DNA of 64,000 nt from Undaria pinnatifida. Taxonomy: Eukaryota > Sar > Phaeophyceae > Laminariales > Alariaceae. The number at the start of each line of letters is the position of its first letter. The stretch's first letter is position 1. Positions 9,901 to 22,084 of the stretch are shown here, piece after piece. The DNA lies in NCBI GenBank assembly GCA_012845835.1, contig JABAKD010000009.1:1117324-1181323 (forward strand), written 5' to 3'. The notes beneath the pieces were generated by a model that worked only from the letters and a program-made list of their open reading frames with translations, had not been told where the DNA came from and ran no database searches. Both the position numbers and the translations under genes were made by a program.

Positions 9901-12900
9901 CGTTCCGGTTTGTGTTAGGTGTGTTTCCCCCCCTCTCTACTTGTTTTATGCACGGGTATCTTCAACTGCGTGATTACTGACTTTTGTGCCACATTATAGC
10001 GTTGGTGATGAGCTCTAAGCTAACTATTTCATGAATCAAGGATTCCATATTTGCATACTATATGGAATGTCGGTAGTAGGCACGCTGTACGACTTATACC
10101 ACCTTGGATCTGGGACACGTCCGACGTTGATAGGGGTAGAAAAACTTGACGAATTTGCTTGTTCAATGACTGGTTTCTTCAACCCCAATCGTCTGAAGGT
10201 TGTTCGTTCTATTTTCGCAAAATTTCGGTTTTTGTGTATCCTAGGCTATGGCGAATTTCATCTTGCTGCACTCCTATTTTGACGTAGATCTGATTCTCGG
10301 TGGGGCCAGACCACCTACAGTAATGATCTTCCCGCTGTCGCTGGTTGACCTCTACCGCGATGTTGGCGTAATCCATGCACGGGGTTACCTGAGGAGCTGC
10401 TCCGTACCGGTATGATACCGTTGTTGGTACTGACCTGCAGTAGGGAGTGGGATTGTTGATCACGCCGCAGTTTCCTGTTTCTGGATGTCACTGGTTCGAT
10501 GTTTTTCGGTAGCCAGGTTGTAGAATTGTTGCACCCCAAAATCAGTACTTAAATGAGGTATACGCAGATGTCCTCAAGTGAAGATATAATTACTACCCAT
10601 TGTTGACGCGCGTGTTTCATGTCTTTATCATGTACTGTGTATTGTAAAGTATGTTAAACGTTCATTTTGTGCGACCCTCGCCCTTTTTCTCTCGTGCTGT
10701 AGATAAGCCATGATGGCATGGGTGTCGGCCTATCGCCTCCCTAGCGCGTGTCCCAACTTTTTTCTAGGGCTGAGGATGCAGCTTTCCCACTGGACGTCGA
10801 TCATCGTTGTTTTTACTGGTGCACTATCTTACGCTTTCGGTGACGGCACACAAGGAATTAAGTTCATCGCCCATATCACGAGTACTCCATTGGATATTCG
10901 AACCCCAGCGCAACCGCAAGAAAGGGCATGACAGATTACCGCTGACCGTTTGAAGTCGACCATGCCACAAACGGATTGCACCACTGATAAGAACGTTGCT
11001 ACTGTTTTTCGTTGTAAGCCCGACTCTATCTCATGCGCACGTGGATGGCCTGCAACGCATGCGAACCAGACGCTGGCCCTCTCTCTTAGCTCTTGGTCAA
11101 TCTTGGATACCTCCGTTGCGATATAAATAAATTACTAACTATCGAGCACCACGCGGAGCTTTCTCGCAACGCAAATGAGTCGTTCTACGATAGCCCCCCC
11201 AACACCCTTTTTTTTGACGAAATTGCCGGTTTTGAAACCAGCTCCCGGCCGTAACCCCTGAAATACGGTGCCCCTTGCCACCCCGACGTCGTCATTCTAT
11301 CGTCCTTTGCAAACAAGAAAATGCATGGCGATATTCTTTTCGTAGCATCTTTGCTCGTGTCGAGTAGCCATGAAACGTTCGTTAAAGATATCGCCGGTTT
11401 TGGGGAGGAGCTATCGTGGAATTAGTCCAATATTTTTGGTCGAAGAACAGTTATTTAGTTTGGTTTCTATAGGTTAAAAAGTTTATGTTGCATGTATATA
11501 TATTATTGTGTCCCGCTCAGAAACGGTCATTATAGTTTCCGCGCACAGACTAACTAAAATCACCCTGTTGACCCTGATAGATACACTGTAGTTGTAAGGA
11601 GAGTCGCCGACCTATATCCTCAATGACGACACAAAACTCGTAATACGCGGGATCGGAGTATGACACACAGCTTGCAAAGATGAGCTTCGACGAAATCTTC
11701 GATCTCACAGCTGGAGTGTATTTTCTTTTTTATAATATATGACAGTTGGATTAGAAAACGTAACACTAGTCATGGACACGTGATGCGCTATAGGTAACGC
11801 TTTTTAGCAAATCTATCCCAGATTGACGGACCTTCTTTATACCCAACTCGTTGAAAATTCATTCTTGTAGGGCGTTACGATTACTGTTGAAAATGTATCC
11901 GTGGGGTTGATCGTCGGGTTGCACTACCAGTGGTGGTTTGGTGAGGTGCAACATTTGATCCTCGAGCAAGGAGCTTCATAACACAAAAGGTGCCCCTGCT
12001 TGACAGACGAATGTGTGAGTAATAATATTGGTGCAACCCCCGGCGTAGGCCACGGTGGGCACGTACGCTGTATTATGCGTATTGCTGTTGGCGTCGGTTG
12101 ACAACGGCTCTAGAAAACACGACAATCACAACGAACGCTGGACAACCAGTGTGCCGTTTTGTTTTCCTTTCTCATTTTCGATAGTGACCATGATGGTAAT
12201 GTAGTTAGATCAAATTGTGCCGGGTGGAGAACCCTTGGTCCGCCTAAGGGTGAATGATCGCATTGCGCAAAGTAAATATTGCAAGGCACAAAAGAGGCAG
12301 TAGCAAAGTTATACCTATGCCTGTCTCTAGAATGACCACGCAACAAAACATTAGGCGCTGTCATCCATAAGCAAGAACGTAGCCACAAGGTGCCGAAGTC
12401 CATCTTAAACGCAGTTCTTTAGAAGATACCGTTCACACGACATGAGACAGGCTGAACACGTCTCGGGGCTTCGCGCTAGGAGCAAACTATGTCTGGCTGG
12501 TAGGTGAAACCTCGACGCGTTCTTCCTCGGCATAGTAAGGATGCGAGAGCGTATCGAAATAATACTACGACCACGAATAACAAGCCTCCCTCCCCTCTAC
12601 CTCCACCGTAGCTGCCATACACGCTTCGTCCAGCTGCTTTGTTGATGGCCACGGGAATATTTTTGTTTTTGCCAACTTGGTCTAGTATGAAGGAAACAAT
12701 ATTCACGTGCGCTCCTTAAAGGTAGCAACCGTACTGTTAAGGTTGGCCTTCGTATAACGGCGAGCGTGGAGTATAAAATGGTGATACTCTCTCATTTTTC
12801 CACTAAGTTTGGGCTTTGAATAACAGCTGTAATGAAACTCTTGCGGTAGCAGCGTATGAAAATGGTGGGATGGGTATCTGGGTTTTGCCAAACATCGGAC

Positions 12901-13131
12901 AAATATATGTGTTGGTATAGTTCTTCGCGTGAGAGGCTTGGACAAGCCCTTAGCCAAGATCTAAGAGCGCCCACTATCACCACAGCCGTTGTCCGGTAAC
13001 GAATGCTTTTTGGAGTTACCAAGGGTAGTAGCCAAGGTTGCGTATAGGTATACACGCTACCATTCCTGACGATCCAATCGTTGCACTCCCTATTATTCCA
13101 GGTGCGTTTTGTGGTTGGGGTTTTTAACAGA
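9900..13131 (+). repeat. Background block F, copy 1 (F1)
   Basis: Follows E1 and matches F3 (31900-35260) and F4 (53560-55490). Landmarks are 'TATACCACCTTGGATCTGGGACACGT' (read in pieces; 10096-10121), a segment starting 'CTAGGCTATGGCGAATTTCATC' (matching 33950 and 54420), 'ACTGACCTGCAGTAGG' (10430), 'CCTAGCGCGTGTCC' (10740), the 12200-12420 stretch with 'GGGTGGAGAACC' and 'GTGCCGAAGTCC', and 'TTGTCCGGTAA' (12990). The last part is also related to the end of block D. It is split by Repeat A copy A3. Confidence 0.6.
11509..11731 (+). mobile_element. Repeat A copy A3, short right-end copy in F1
   Basis: Only the last internal module (from 'TCCCGCTCAGAAACGG') and the RE are present, ending 'GGAGTGTATTTTC'. 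The left flank is 'CATGTATATATATT' and the right flank 'TATAATATATGAC', so the copy again sits in a TA-rich site. There are no C homopolymers. It is either 5'-truncated or a minimal non-autonomous form. Confidence 0.7.
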
Positions 13132-13980
13132 ATAGATCGGAGTATTACACACAATGTTGCACGATGAGTTTCGAATAAATCCTTGATCTCATAGCTGGAG
13201 TGTATTCGAATATTATGGGTGACCTAATCCTCATGAAACCCCCCACCCCCCCTACCCCCCCTCTTTTGTTTTTCCTTGCTCTCTCTTGCTCAAACGCCCC
13301 GCCAAATTTGGAAATCCGCCAGAGTGATAAGCACTTACACGCCCTGGATATTACCTCACTACTATTTTTGAGCCGTCCATGCCGCTGCTGCAGTTCCACC
13401 CCCCCCCCCCCCCCCCCCCGCCGCCGCCCAAAACGCCCCCTCCACCCCCACCACCCGCACCATCGCCCAGACCTAGCACAACGCGTATAGCAAACACCTA
13501 CGTCAAAGCAATCTAAAGCCATCCCCCCTCCCCCTCCCCCTCCTTTGCCCACCTTCCTCCCCCCCTCCCCCACAAGAATGATTCACGGTTTCAACGCGCA
13601 ATCTAAGCTGCCCCATCTGTCCCTACCCCCCCTCTACCCCGTCCCCTTCACTTTTTTGTTAAAAATAAAGCTGCTACGTCGTTAAAAACTCCGCCCTCCC
13701 CTCACAGGTTATTGGACATACAGGTTTCACTTAATGCGTTTCTTTCCACAGCTGTCAGATTTTGTCCTCCTCAGAAACGGGTTTCAGAGTTTCCGCGCAC
13801 AGACTGCCTAACATCACTCTGTTGACCTTGATAGCTACACTCTAGTTGCAAGGGGAGTGCCGACCTGTATCCTAAATATGGACACACAACCTGTAATACC
13901 CGCGATCGGAGTATCACACACATGTTGAAAAGATGAGTTACGACAAAGTATTGGATCTCACAGCTGGAGTGTATTTTAAT
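13132..13980 (+). mobile_element. Repeat A copy A4, splitting the F1/D1 boundary
   Basis: It begins with an RE-like module ('GATCGGAGTATTACACACAA'), then 'GTGACCTAATCC', C-rich spacers, and the N module with 'CGCCAGAGTGATAAGCAC' and 'CCATGCCGCTGCTGCAG'. A C homopolymer lies near 13400-13420. The last internal module and the true RE end at 13980. Homologous D3 sequence near 35360-35390 runs straight through ('GGTTTTTGAGCTGAAAAGAACG'), where here 'GGTTTTTAACAGAA' and 'CGAAAGTAGAACG' flank the element. This gives a clear filled/empty pair. Confidence 0.7.
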
Positions 13981-14640
13981 TCGAAAGTAGAACGGGGCTG
14001 CCAAATCGAAGTTACGACTGCAAATATACTGTGTGTTATGTTTTGTGTCTAAAGCGCGCAATGGAACCTCGTTGAACGTCGCCGATACTCGAGGTAAAAA
14101 GGTAAAAAAAAATTGACGTCTGCGCAAGATCTGGCAAACGTCACACGGGAAGAAAAGTTAAGGTATGGATCAGAAGCAATGTCAAACGGTTTTCACCCCG
14201 AACACGTTGAAGACAGGCGACGCACGCATGTTGGTGTGTCGCGTCTGTTCGCCAGATGATAATGAGGACCTCGTTTTATGTTCAGCACATTCCATTGCGA
14301 CACGTATTGTCAATGCGCCCAGTGTCACTCCGAAAAATGACAGCATGCTTGTGCACATTGTTTGCATGGAACAAAAATTTTGGACGTAGATTATGCGCTG
14401 TGGTTATTTCGAGGGAGCTGTCATGAGCGTGTTGCCGTGGTGTCTCTTCGTAGGTGCCGGCATGTGGCAGCTGAAAAAACCGGCCCCATACCCGCAACCT
14501 CCACTACTCCGAGTATTTACATTACATTTTGTTTCCAAGTATGCTAAGCGATTTCAGAAACACTGTAGCGGGCCACCGACACTACTCAACACGCTACATC
14601 TTGTTGTTGTCAAAGATGGGGAAATAGGATTTTAGCGAAT
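13981..14640 (+). repeat. Background block D, copy 1 (D1, partial)
   Basis: Matches D3: 'AGTTACGACTGC' (14010 and 35402), 'GGCGACGCACG' (14216 and 35600), 'GGACACGTATTG-AATGCGCCC', 'TGCTTGTGCACATTGT' (14346 and 35748), and an AG/GTGC junction near 14453. It stops being alignable after about 14640, so only the first third of D is left. A plus-strand ORF (14165-14389) with several Cys residues has no counterpart ORF in D3. Confidence 0.6.
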
Positions 14641-15249
14641 TGTGCAGCCTGCTCTATACTAGTATAGGATATCAGCAGGGAACACTCAAGCCACATCTAT
14701 ATTTCTAATCCTTATCAGCAAATGTCATGCAATCATTTCGATTTCGCACTATTTCGCACCATTCACGGCAACATCTCGTTGGTCAACAGCCCGTAGGAAT
14801 GTTCGTTTGTCACTGGCCTCAAACATGTATCGTTGTGATCGTATGATCGACCATTAAACTACACATGCAATAGTTTGGGTATAACGTGTTAGGAAGTTTC
14901 ATTTTCCATGACTGTTTATAGTGACTCTTGATAGATGGACGGGAAAGTGCATGGCCGATGGCATGGGTGTGTCTCCGTGTGATAACTAACAAACTTTCGC
15001 ACGGTGGACAAACGCATTCCGAGTCTACGAGGAGAGGTCCTCGGAGCTCACACCACATGGCCCTCGGTGGCGAGTCGATCGCATTCATTTGATTTTGGTA
15101 AGTTCGCTAATAGCCCAAACGTGACCTATGTCTTTTCCGGAGGCCGGAAAAAAATGTTTTGCTTGTTGATGTGAAACACCAGACAAAGACAATGAGAGAC
15201 CCTTCAGCAGCGAGAGGAACTTTACCGCAGAGCGATGGGGGGGTCCATT
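14641..15249. other. No feature recognised
   Basis: No conserved block, transposon terminus or domain-like ORF seen. Several overlapping minus-strand ORFs (14819-15418) are open in two frames at once, and I cannot assign them. Confidence 0.3.
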
Positions 15250-15790
15250 CTGAATGTTGAGGAAACCACAGAGGTGGAGGCCACGGCTGACACCGGACGT
15301 CGTAGTGACGATCAGGGGAGATAGACCGCTTCGGTCGTTTCGTGGAGTTGTTTCCTTCGGGGACATGAACAAGTTCCTCGATGCCTGCTCCAAAGTACGA
15401 GCAGCAAATGCGCGTCACATACCAGGATGGAGGAGAGCAGGTGCTCGCGAGAAGGGGAGCGCTCCAAAGCTCGGAGACTCATAGGATTGTGGCTGATGAG
15501 GTCTACGATGACATGGTTACCGTCGATCTCTCGGAGGAGGAGCTAACGAATGCGATTTAAACGGTTGCTGTCGTTAATGTTGGACTGGCGAGTTTTGAGG
15601 GATTTTGCACTAGGTATTTCACGTGCTATAATGATAAACGCGAGCGGTTTACCGCGCATTGCAGGGAGCTGGTTGTAAAGCATGCCCTGCGGAAATATAT
15701 TTCTGAGAACGGGCTTACGGATTTGGTGAAGCAAGAACGTCAGCAGTACAGGCGAAAACAAGGCACTCTGTTTATTGAATGGATAGGGGG
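15250..15790 (+). pseudogene. Gag-like or unknown transposon protein fragment with one stop and one frameshift
   Basis: Plus strand. An ORF from 15254 reads GVVSFGDMNKFLDACSK, then the frame shifts and continues as YEQQMRVTYQDGGEQVL and RIVADEVYDDMVTV, then DLSEEELTNAI, a TAA near 15560, then GFCTRYFTCYNDKRERFTAHC and GLTDLVKQERQQYR. It is acidic/basic mixed, with no transmembrane stretch. About 135 codons with a single stop is unusually well preserved for this window. The look is of a gag-type or other transposon ORF, but I do not recognise the family with certainty. The 3' end overlaps the tail of R1b on the other strand. Confidence 0.35.
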
Positions 15791-16690
15791 GCGTCGTGTA
15801 TACCTGTTGCTTACCTCACTCATTTGTCCACTGACCACGCATCCCTTTCTAGACGGAGCACCGTTCTTACTCCTGATAGAGACACTTAGGGTGTTTCCAA
15901 ATGTCGACATGAAACTGTTTGCTTCTCTTATGCCCGTCATGTTTCGCTGTCAGCGGCCACTTTCCATATGCTGGGATAATGGCCTTTTTCGTCCTACCTT
16001 TTAGTCTCGAAAACTCTCCCATGTCACATAGGTCCGATTTCCTCTTCCCATCCTCTTAACGCATATCATTCCTCCTTGCATATATCACATTTTCCTTCTA
16101 CGTGAGTCCTACTCTATGTTGTTGTGCCACAAAGGCACATATGTGTAGCCACAAAATCTTCCTCTAGACTACTGAACTATTATTTCCTTGATTCTCGTAG
16201 CTCAAGGTCCACTGCCCGAAATCGCAGTTTCAGCTGTTTTGTTCAGCTCATCGGGCCATGCAGATACGTCTAACTCCAATGTTTTTATTCAATCGCCCGT
16301 GTATCTCCAAGTGCTTCTCTTTCACTTTGTTTTCAGAAGCTTTTGTCTTTTATCATTTCTTGTGTTATACCTTTTTCACTGGTGCTACAAGAGAGGTATC
16401 ACTTTCCGTCGGAGATGTTTTGCGTAATGACGGGGATCCGTTATTTTTGATGTGATTATCGTTGTGTACCTAATCCATGAAAAGTTTCATCCAATACATT
16501 TCACTCAAAACCATTTTTTTCAGAAATCTTAAACTCCGAAACAGTAAGGGACCTTCGAAAAGAAGTCGTGCACCTTTTTGGTAGCACGCGTCTTCCGTTT
16601 CTCCTGTCACCTTCGTCTTGTGAGTAGCAGGGAACAACTCCATAGACAGCACCCTTCCATATTTCGTCAACAACATATCATGGGGGGGTT
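15740..16690 (-). pseudogene. R1 non-LTR retrotransposon, 3' end (R1b)
   Basis: The minus strand at 15810-15870 reads RSKNGAPSRKGCVVSGQMSE, the C-terminal signature of this family from memory; R1c and R1d hold weaker versions at the matching place. Further upstream on the minus strand (16470-16676) is a worn stretch aligning with the VWK ... YKTEV ... RIERRE segment that is clearer in R1d. The join to block B at about 16690 falls at the same place in the protein as the R1d/B4 join, so the R1 piece and block B were probably duplicated together. Confidence 0.65.
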
Positions 16691-19600
16691 ACACTGATTT
16701 ACCCCATCACGGTCGGTACGGTAGAGGGAAAGCGTTTGGGCATGAATGTGTTGTGCATGACCGGAATCCTTAATGCTAACTAGCCGGAGTACGTTCTTTT
16801 TGAACATTTTTTTTTTTTTCATTACCTAGGCCGTGGTTTTGTTGGCCGGAAAGTGCCTTCAGTTTACGTTGTATACGGTTGAGTGTGATGTACAGAACGC
16901 GTTATTGATGAGCCTCATAATTGAAATTTGTTTTCGAAGTGTAAGTTTTTTTGTGGGGTACAACGTCCGAAATTTATTTTCTCATAGTCGAAATAGCGAA
17001 CCTATTTCGTAGCGCCTGTCATATAGCAATACTACAAGACACTAAAGAAAGTTTACGTTGGGGTGCAGACGGTTGGTGAGCATGCATGTGACGAAGAGGA
17101 AGGGGGAAGTAATAGCGGCAGCTCGATAAAATCGAACAAAATCATCCGGAATTATTTACAGTAGGAAGCGAGACTTGTTGCATAATACTGTAGACGTTTC
17201 CTTTTTTGTGGTTTTATTGTGGGCTTGCTCTTCTCTCTGTGGCAACGTATTTCTGTAATCAAACGCTGAGGTCCACGATAAAAATTATTGAACGGCAAAC
17301 ACAACAATGGCGCCAACCGGCCTAATAGTGTGACGAATCCTATTACCCGCCCACAAGTGCCATATGCATGAAATGAAGCACCCCCATTATCGTCGAGGGC
17401 GTCATCTCTTTCCACACCAACAATGCCGAGGACGTCGAAGGAGGTGCATGGTGAGCTGGTATTACATGGCATGATTTTCATGTAGTTAACGGCAAGGTCA
17501 TGTGGCGCCTCACGAAAATTTGGGTGTTGAGGGGTCTATGTAGCTTATGCTTACTCATAGTTTCCACGCCATGATCGCCAATCAACCGGATCTCCCTCGA
17601 TTGCTTTGAAGATATAGAATACAATTATATCGGGTAAAATGCAGCGTTCTGAGACAGGCATGGAACTTCATGGAAAACCATTTCAGAATAACGGAGCTCA
17701 CAAGCCCCAACATCGTCAGACCGGTAAATTATAAAACGTATTTTGTCGTGTTCCTAGCTCATGGGTCTGTTTATCCGGTTTTACTTTTAAGTTTTCTTGA
17801 TATAGTATTTTGAGGTTGATGTATAGAGCTCTTCCTGTGACAAGACTCCGAATAACAAAATGGTCATTCGTCGATCACGCTTACTCTACCTTTTTGATGA
17901 GTTGCACGTCTAAGCGGTTTCGATGGCGGGGCTCCTTGGCTGAAGAACTACCCAAAGTCGTCGGACCCGATGTGGACATAAATAAGTCCACGGCACGGAG
18001 GATATTGTTGTATACCCCCGTCGGAGATTACGGGCGAGGCATTGGCGCACGCGTCACCGTTTTTCAGCGTCAAGAAAAACAGTTTTGAAGCGCTTGTTGA
18101 ATGAGGTATGTTAAGCGAACATGCGGGTAACGTCCCACCGTACCTTGGGCATGTTCAGGTAACCATGCCATGCTATAGGCAACCTGCTTACGATAACGTA
18201 TACGTTATATGGGCCATGTGGCGTGAGTTGTTGTTCGACGGGGGTTGGGGGATGGATGTTATACAGCTCGTTAGATGTTGAGCCTCATAACGTTATGGAC
18301 GCATGTTACGTAACACGGTGGAGGTGCGCCATATACACGTTTTCTAACTTGTGATTTCAAGTGCTTCACACCTCACCCAACATCTGACTTCGAAAACATA
18401 GTGAGCAAAAACGTTTACAACATGAATTATCTTCATGGTGCCATGCTATACAAAAAACCCTAATGAAGAAAGGAATAAGTCACGATATTTCGGGACAAAA
18501 ATGTTAAAAACTTCGTCGTTCACGAACCGTCTTGGTCAGAACGTGCCACTTGTATCGTGGCGCTTGTCCCTTACATTTTAGCGCGTCTAAAGCGGTGTTA
18601 ATCCTAGTTTGGGATGAGTGATTGTTGTGTCACCTCTTGCGCGCTGAACAAGCGTGCTGTGATACGGGTAACACTTTCTGGCTAAAACAGCCCGAAAATG
18701 GTCGTAATTCATTTCTTGTTCTGCGAGTTGTTTCTGTTCATCTCTAGGCCATGGAATTGCTCATCCAGTGGCATCTTTGAATTCCGTCAAATTTATAAGT
18801 TTTCGTTTAGTTTGATTTCCTCATGTCGAGAACCTCAAAATACAAGTAATTTTCCTTTATCGTAACCTGCGTCCGACAAAATTCGCTCAAACATCCGTCG
18901 TCGCTAAGGAGGTGCAGACATGGACGGTTCAACCAAGCATCGGAAGAAATGTCCCGTGTCAACGCTTGATACGATGACGGTAGACGCACATTTGGGTCAA
19001 ACAGCAAGTGGTCGGCGGCGTTTTCTGAATCACGCAAGTACTACCCCATTGCATTGGATCAGGCAGTTTAGCTTTTCGGGGTTTGAAAAACCAACAAAGC
19101 AACGTTTCCCACCAACCGAGGATGGCCGAGATTTACATTTGCCAAGAGCAATCCTGACGAAATTTGGGTCGAAAAGTAGACGTTTGTTGAGATAACCCTC
19201 ACCTGTCCGCAATACTTTACATCAAACCTTCTACCCTCATCAAGCTACCTCTAGTGTAGAACTCGACTAAAATAACAACTGATACTCTCTAGAAACACTC
19301 TTCTCGACAAGCCGTGCAGCACGATCAACGCCTCGTATGTGCCCCGAGCATTGCCACAGTCCCGACAGACAGTATATGCCGCTGTGTCTAAATCTAGGTG
19401 CATGTTCGTTTTGCCGTGGCTTATTTTTTCGTCTTGAATTAACAGCGCCAAGCACTCTATATTTCGCAGTTCCCGTATTTAAAGTCCGACCCAAATCCTG
19501 CGGACTTTACTTACGCACTGAAGTCGATTTTCACGCAAAGTGCGTATCTGGTATAACCAACTTCATAACCTTGGTCCGCCCTTCAAAAAAATTGGGAGTT

Positions 19601-20300
19601 GCTACGTGTTTATCCCTGAGTCGAGCAGGGATCGTCCACGTCCCACATCCTTCCATGCCCCACCCTCATTCCCCACATCGACTCATTCGCCACATCGACT
19701 TGGCTGAGTTATCGGGCGTAGATATAATGCATTCAATAGCCTGGTTGCCACACACACACTTTTCGTCCACTCTATTGAACAGGTCCAACTCTTTCCCCAA
19801 CTGCTGTTACATTAAAAATAGCACGTTTGGGCGGAAAGAGTTGCCTAAACGGGGGGCTTTCAAGCCTAAATTGCCGTCGGAAACTTGTCCCTTTTATTCT
19901 GCAATATTCCTTCGTACATTCCTAAGCCATGGGATTTATCGTCAGGTCGCAAATGGCGTCTTCTCCGATCCAGCTTTAATGTCAAGTATAGAGCTTCTCT
20001 GTCGCGAGGAACCCTCGTAAACATACTGGTGTGTCCGTACCGTAACATGCGTCCACCATGGTCCCAAACCGAAACCTAACATAATATCTGAAGAAGCTGA
20101 AACGCTTACGTGTTCCCGACGCTAAACCTCACCCAATCAGCCAATCGATCGTTGGCTCTTCCAGGCGCTTTCACAGATCAGATCGGGTCTCCTCGTTCAC
20201 GGTGACGCACCCCGGTAACGGGCTACGGTGTAGATGCCTCGATATCTTTAAAAGCTCTTGGTATGATTAACTACTCTTTATTCCACGCCACAAAACACTT
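16690..20300 (+). repeat. Background block B, copy 2 (B2)
   Basis: Collinear with B1 and B4: 'AACGGCAAACACAACAATGG' (17290), 'CCCACAAGTGCCATA' (17349), 'GCCGAGGACGTCGAAGGAGG' (17430), 'TGGCGGGGCTC' (17924), 'GTTGGGGGATGG' (18245), the 18840-18920 site where B1 and B4 have the exon remnant (here unreadable, 'GGAGGTGCAGACATGG'), 'GACAGACAGTATATGCC' (19362) and 'CCAATCAGCCAATCG' (20131). It holds a 227-codon plus-strand ORF (19337-20020). The other B copies do not keep that frame open, so I treat it as chance. Confidence 0.7.
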
Positions 20301-20459
20301 TGGGAGAAACGATTCGGCGGCAAATATATGACGAATAATCTTATGGCCCAGATATTTCATGAATCGTTCACTACAAAACAAACATATCATCCCGACCGTT
20401 CCTTTTGAGTCAAGGGTTAAGGGATAAGGACCAACGTCATTCACAAATCAATATTTACT

Positions 20460-22000
20460 ACCTACTAATTGCTACCTCGATCGTATGTAGCACGCGCTCT
20501 CGACCAGTGAAATTGGAAAAGACAAGCCTCATCGGACACGCCAGTTTGTCATAACATATGTACCCGAGGTGCGTGTAGTTTGTGATAACATATGTACCCG
20601 AGGTGCGTGTGCGGCAATAGCCCGCCAAGGCCACTGGGATCTTCCCCTCCGTCTCGTAGATAGTTGCCGTTTCCTGTTAAAATACTCAACAAAATGATGA
20701 GCTTTACCCGAACTACGTCACGACCCCCATTAAAGGTTGGAGGGTCCCCCACATTTGTTTTTGTTTTTAGCCCGATCAATTATCCCTGCACTACTCTCGC
20801 GCTCCCTATGGTGTATTATACTGCCGGGCCGTATCCTTGATCAGGCCCTTGCGCAAGTGATGAAATACGTCAGGGCGTTGTGAGGATGCAACCGAATATA
20901 GGTTCTCCGGAGATGGTATGTGATTCACCATTGGCAAATTCGCTCGGCTACATATTTTTGTGTCCGTATCGATATCCGGGAAGAACCAGAATCCCACATC
21001 AGCCGCCCGTGTTGCTGAAGATTTTGTGAGACAAAATTTCGTTGTTTCAACACGTTTGGTGAATAGGTTTAACATTATGGTATGCAGTCTAGGCCAATGC
21101 TCCGCAGCTGTTTTCCAACCTCGATTGGAAGGCGCTCAGCGTCTTTTTTGAAAGCACGCCTTTGGCTTCAACATGGCCGGTCTAGTGGCAGGCCCTATAG
21201 ATAGTCCGTACTCGACATAAACATGTCCGGTTGCAATTTCGACGGGAAAGCATCCGTTTATCGTGTATGGGATATCCATCTCGTACATGACACACCAAAC
21301 CCGTTCCCTCCGTCACATAAGTAGAGTTGTTCTGAATACACTGGCGTGTGTTGAGTATCGGAATAGGGTGCGAGCCGTCCTATCGCGGTCGGGGTAGAAC
21401 GAGAACAGATACAACGTTACACTAAGCAATCATGACATACCTGAAGCATGGGTCTGTTCGGCATACTGCGATCTCAGCATGTGTCAAAATCAACCAATTT
21501 CGGCCCCGGTTGAGAGATACAGAGGTGCTCAAGGAGCCCTCGTTTTTATCTTGGTTGGAGACAACAGACGAAGGCCATTAAAAACTCTACACCACTTTAA
21601 GCGAGACCACCCGGCGTTGGCGAAGTCTAGTTTTCATGTTGGGGTAACCACAAGCTTCGAGGCCGACCCGGTGGCCGGCTAAACCAGGACTTCAAGTTGG
21701 CAATAGACGGAGCTAAACCCCTGTGTTTTGAAGGTGATGTTTTTACCTTCGAGAGTATGGTCGAATTTTTAGTCGTCTGTTCTGAGTACGAGCGTCACAT
21801 GCCGATCACAAACCAAGATGAAGGAGACCCGGCGCCTGCGAGTTGGCGAGATCTCGTAGACTCGACGCCAAAAATGACAGTTTGTGGCTGATGGAGAAAC
21901 CGATGACAACCTGCTTTAATCTCCCTAAGGAGCAGCCAACGACAAGTCTTAAAACGTTTTATGCCGTTCGTGGATGTTCAGCTTACAACTGATCAGGATT
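20460..22000 (+). repeat. Background block E, copy 2 (E2)
   Basis: Opens with 'GCTACCTCGATCGTATG' and 'GCACGCGCTCTCGACC', then the private 34-bp tandem duplication, then 'GAACTACGTCACGACCCCC' (20710) and 'GGTTGAGAGATACAGAGGTG' (21505), as in E1, E3 and E4. The right end is replaced by an R1 tail at 22085, so block F is missing from this unit. Plus-strand phrases such as EGDVFTFESMVEFLV (near 21740) are open, but I found no equivalent in the other E copies. Confidence 0.6.
20543..20610. repeat. 34-bp tandem duplication, two units
   Basis: Units at 20543-20576 and 20577-20610 differ by one base (AGTTTGTC versus AGTTTGTG, then the same 'ATAACATATGTACCCGAGG'). E1, E3 and E4 lack it, so it arose after the E copies separated. 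Confidence 0.9.
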
Positions 22001-22084
22001 CTTACCGACAAATATCTGGTGTGCTAATAATTGGTGTGAACGGCCTACCGTAGACCGCAGAAAAACATTCAAAAATTTAAGAGG

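Noticed and set aside
19337-20020. 227-codon plus-strand ORF as a Cys-containing protein
   Set aside because: B1 and B4 align through it at DNA level but break the frame; no domain is visible.
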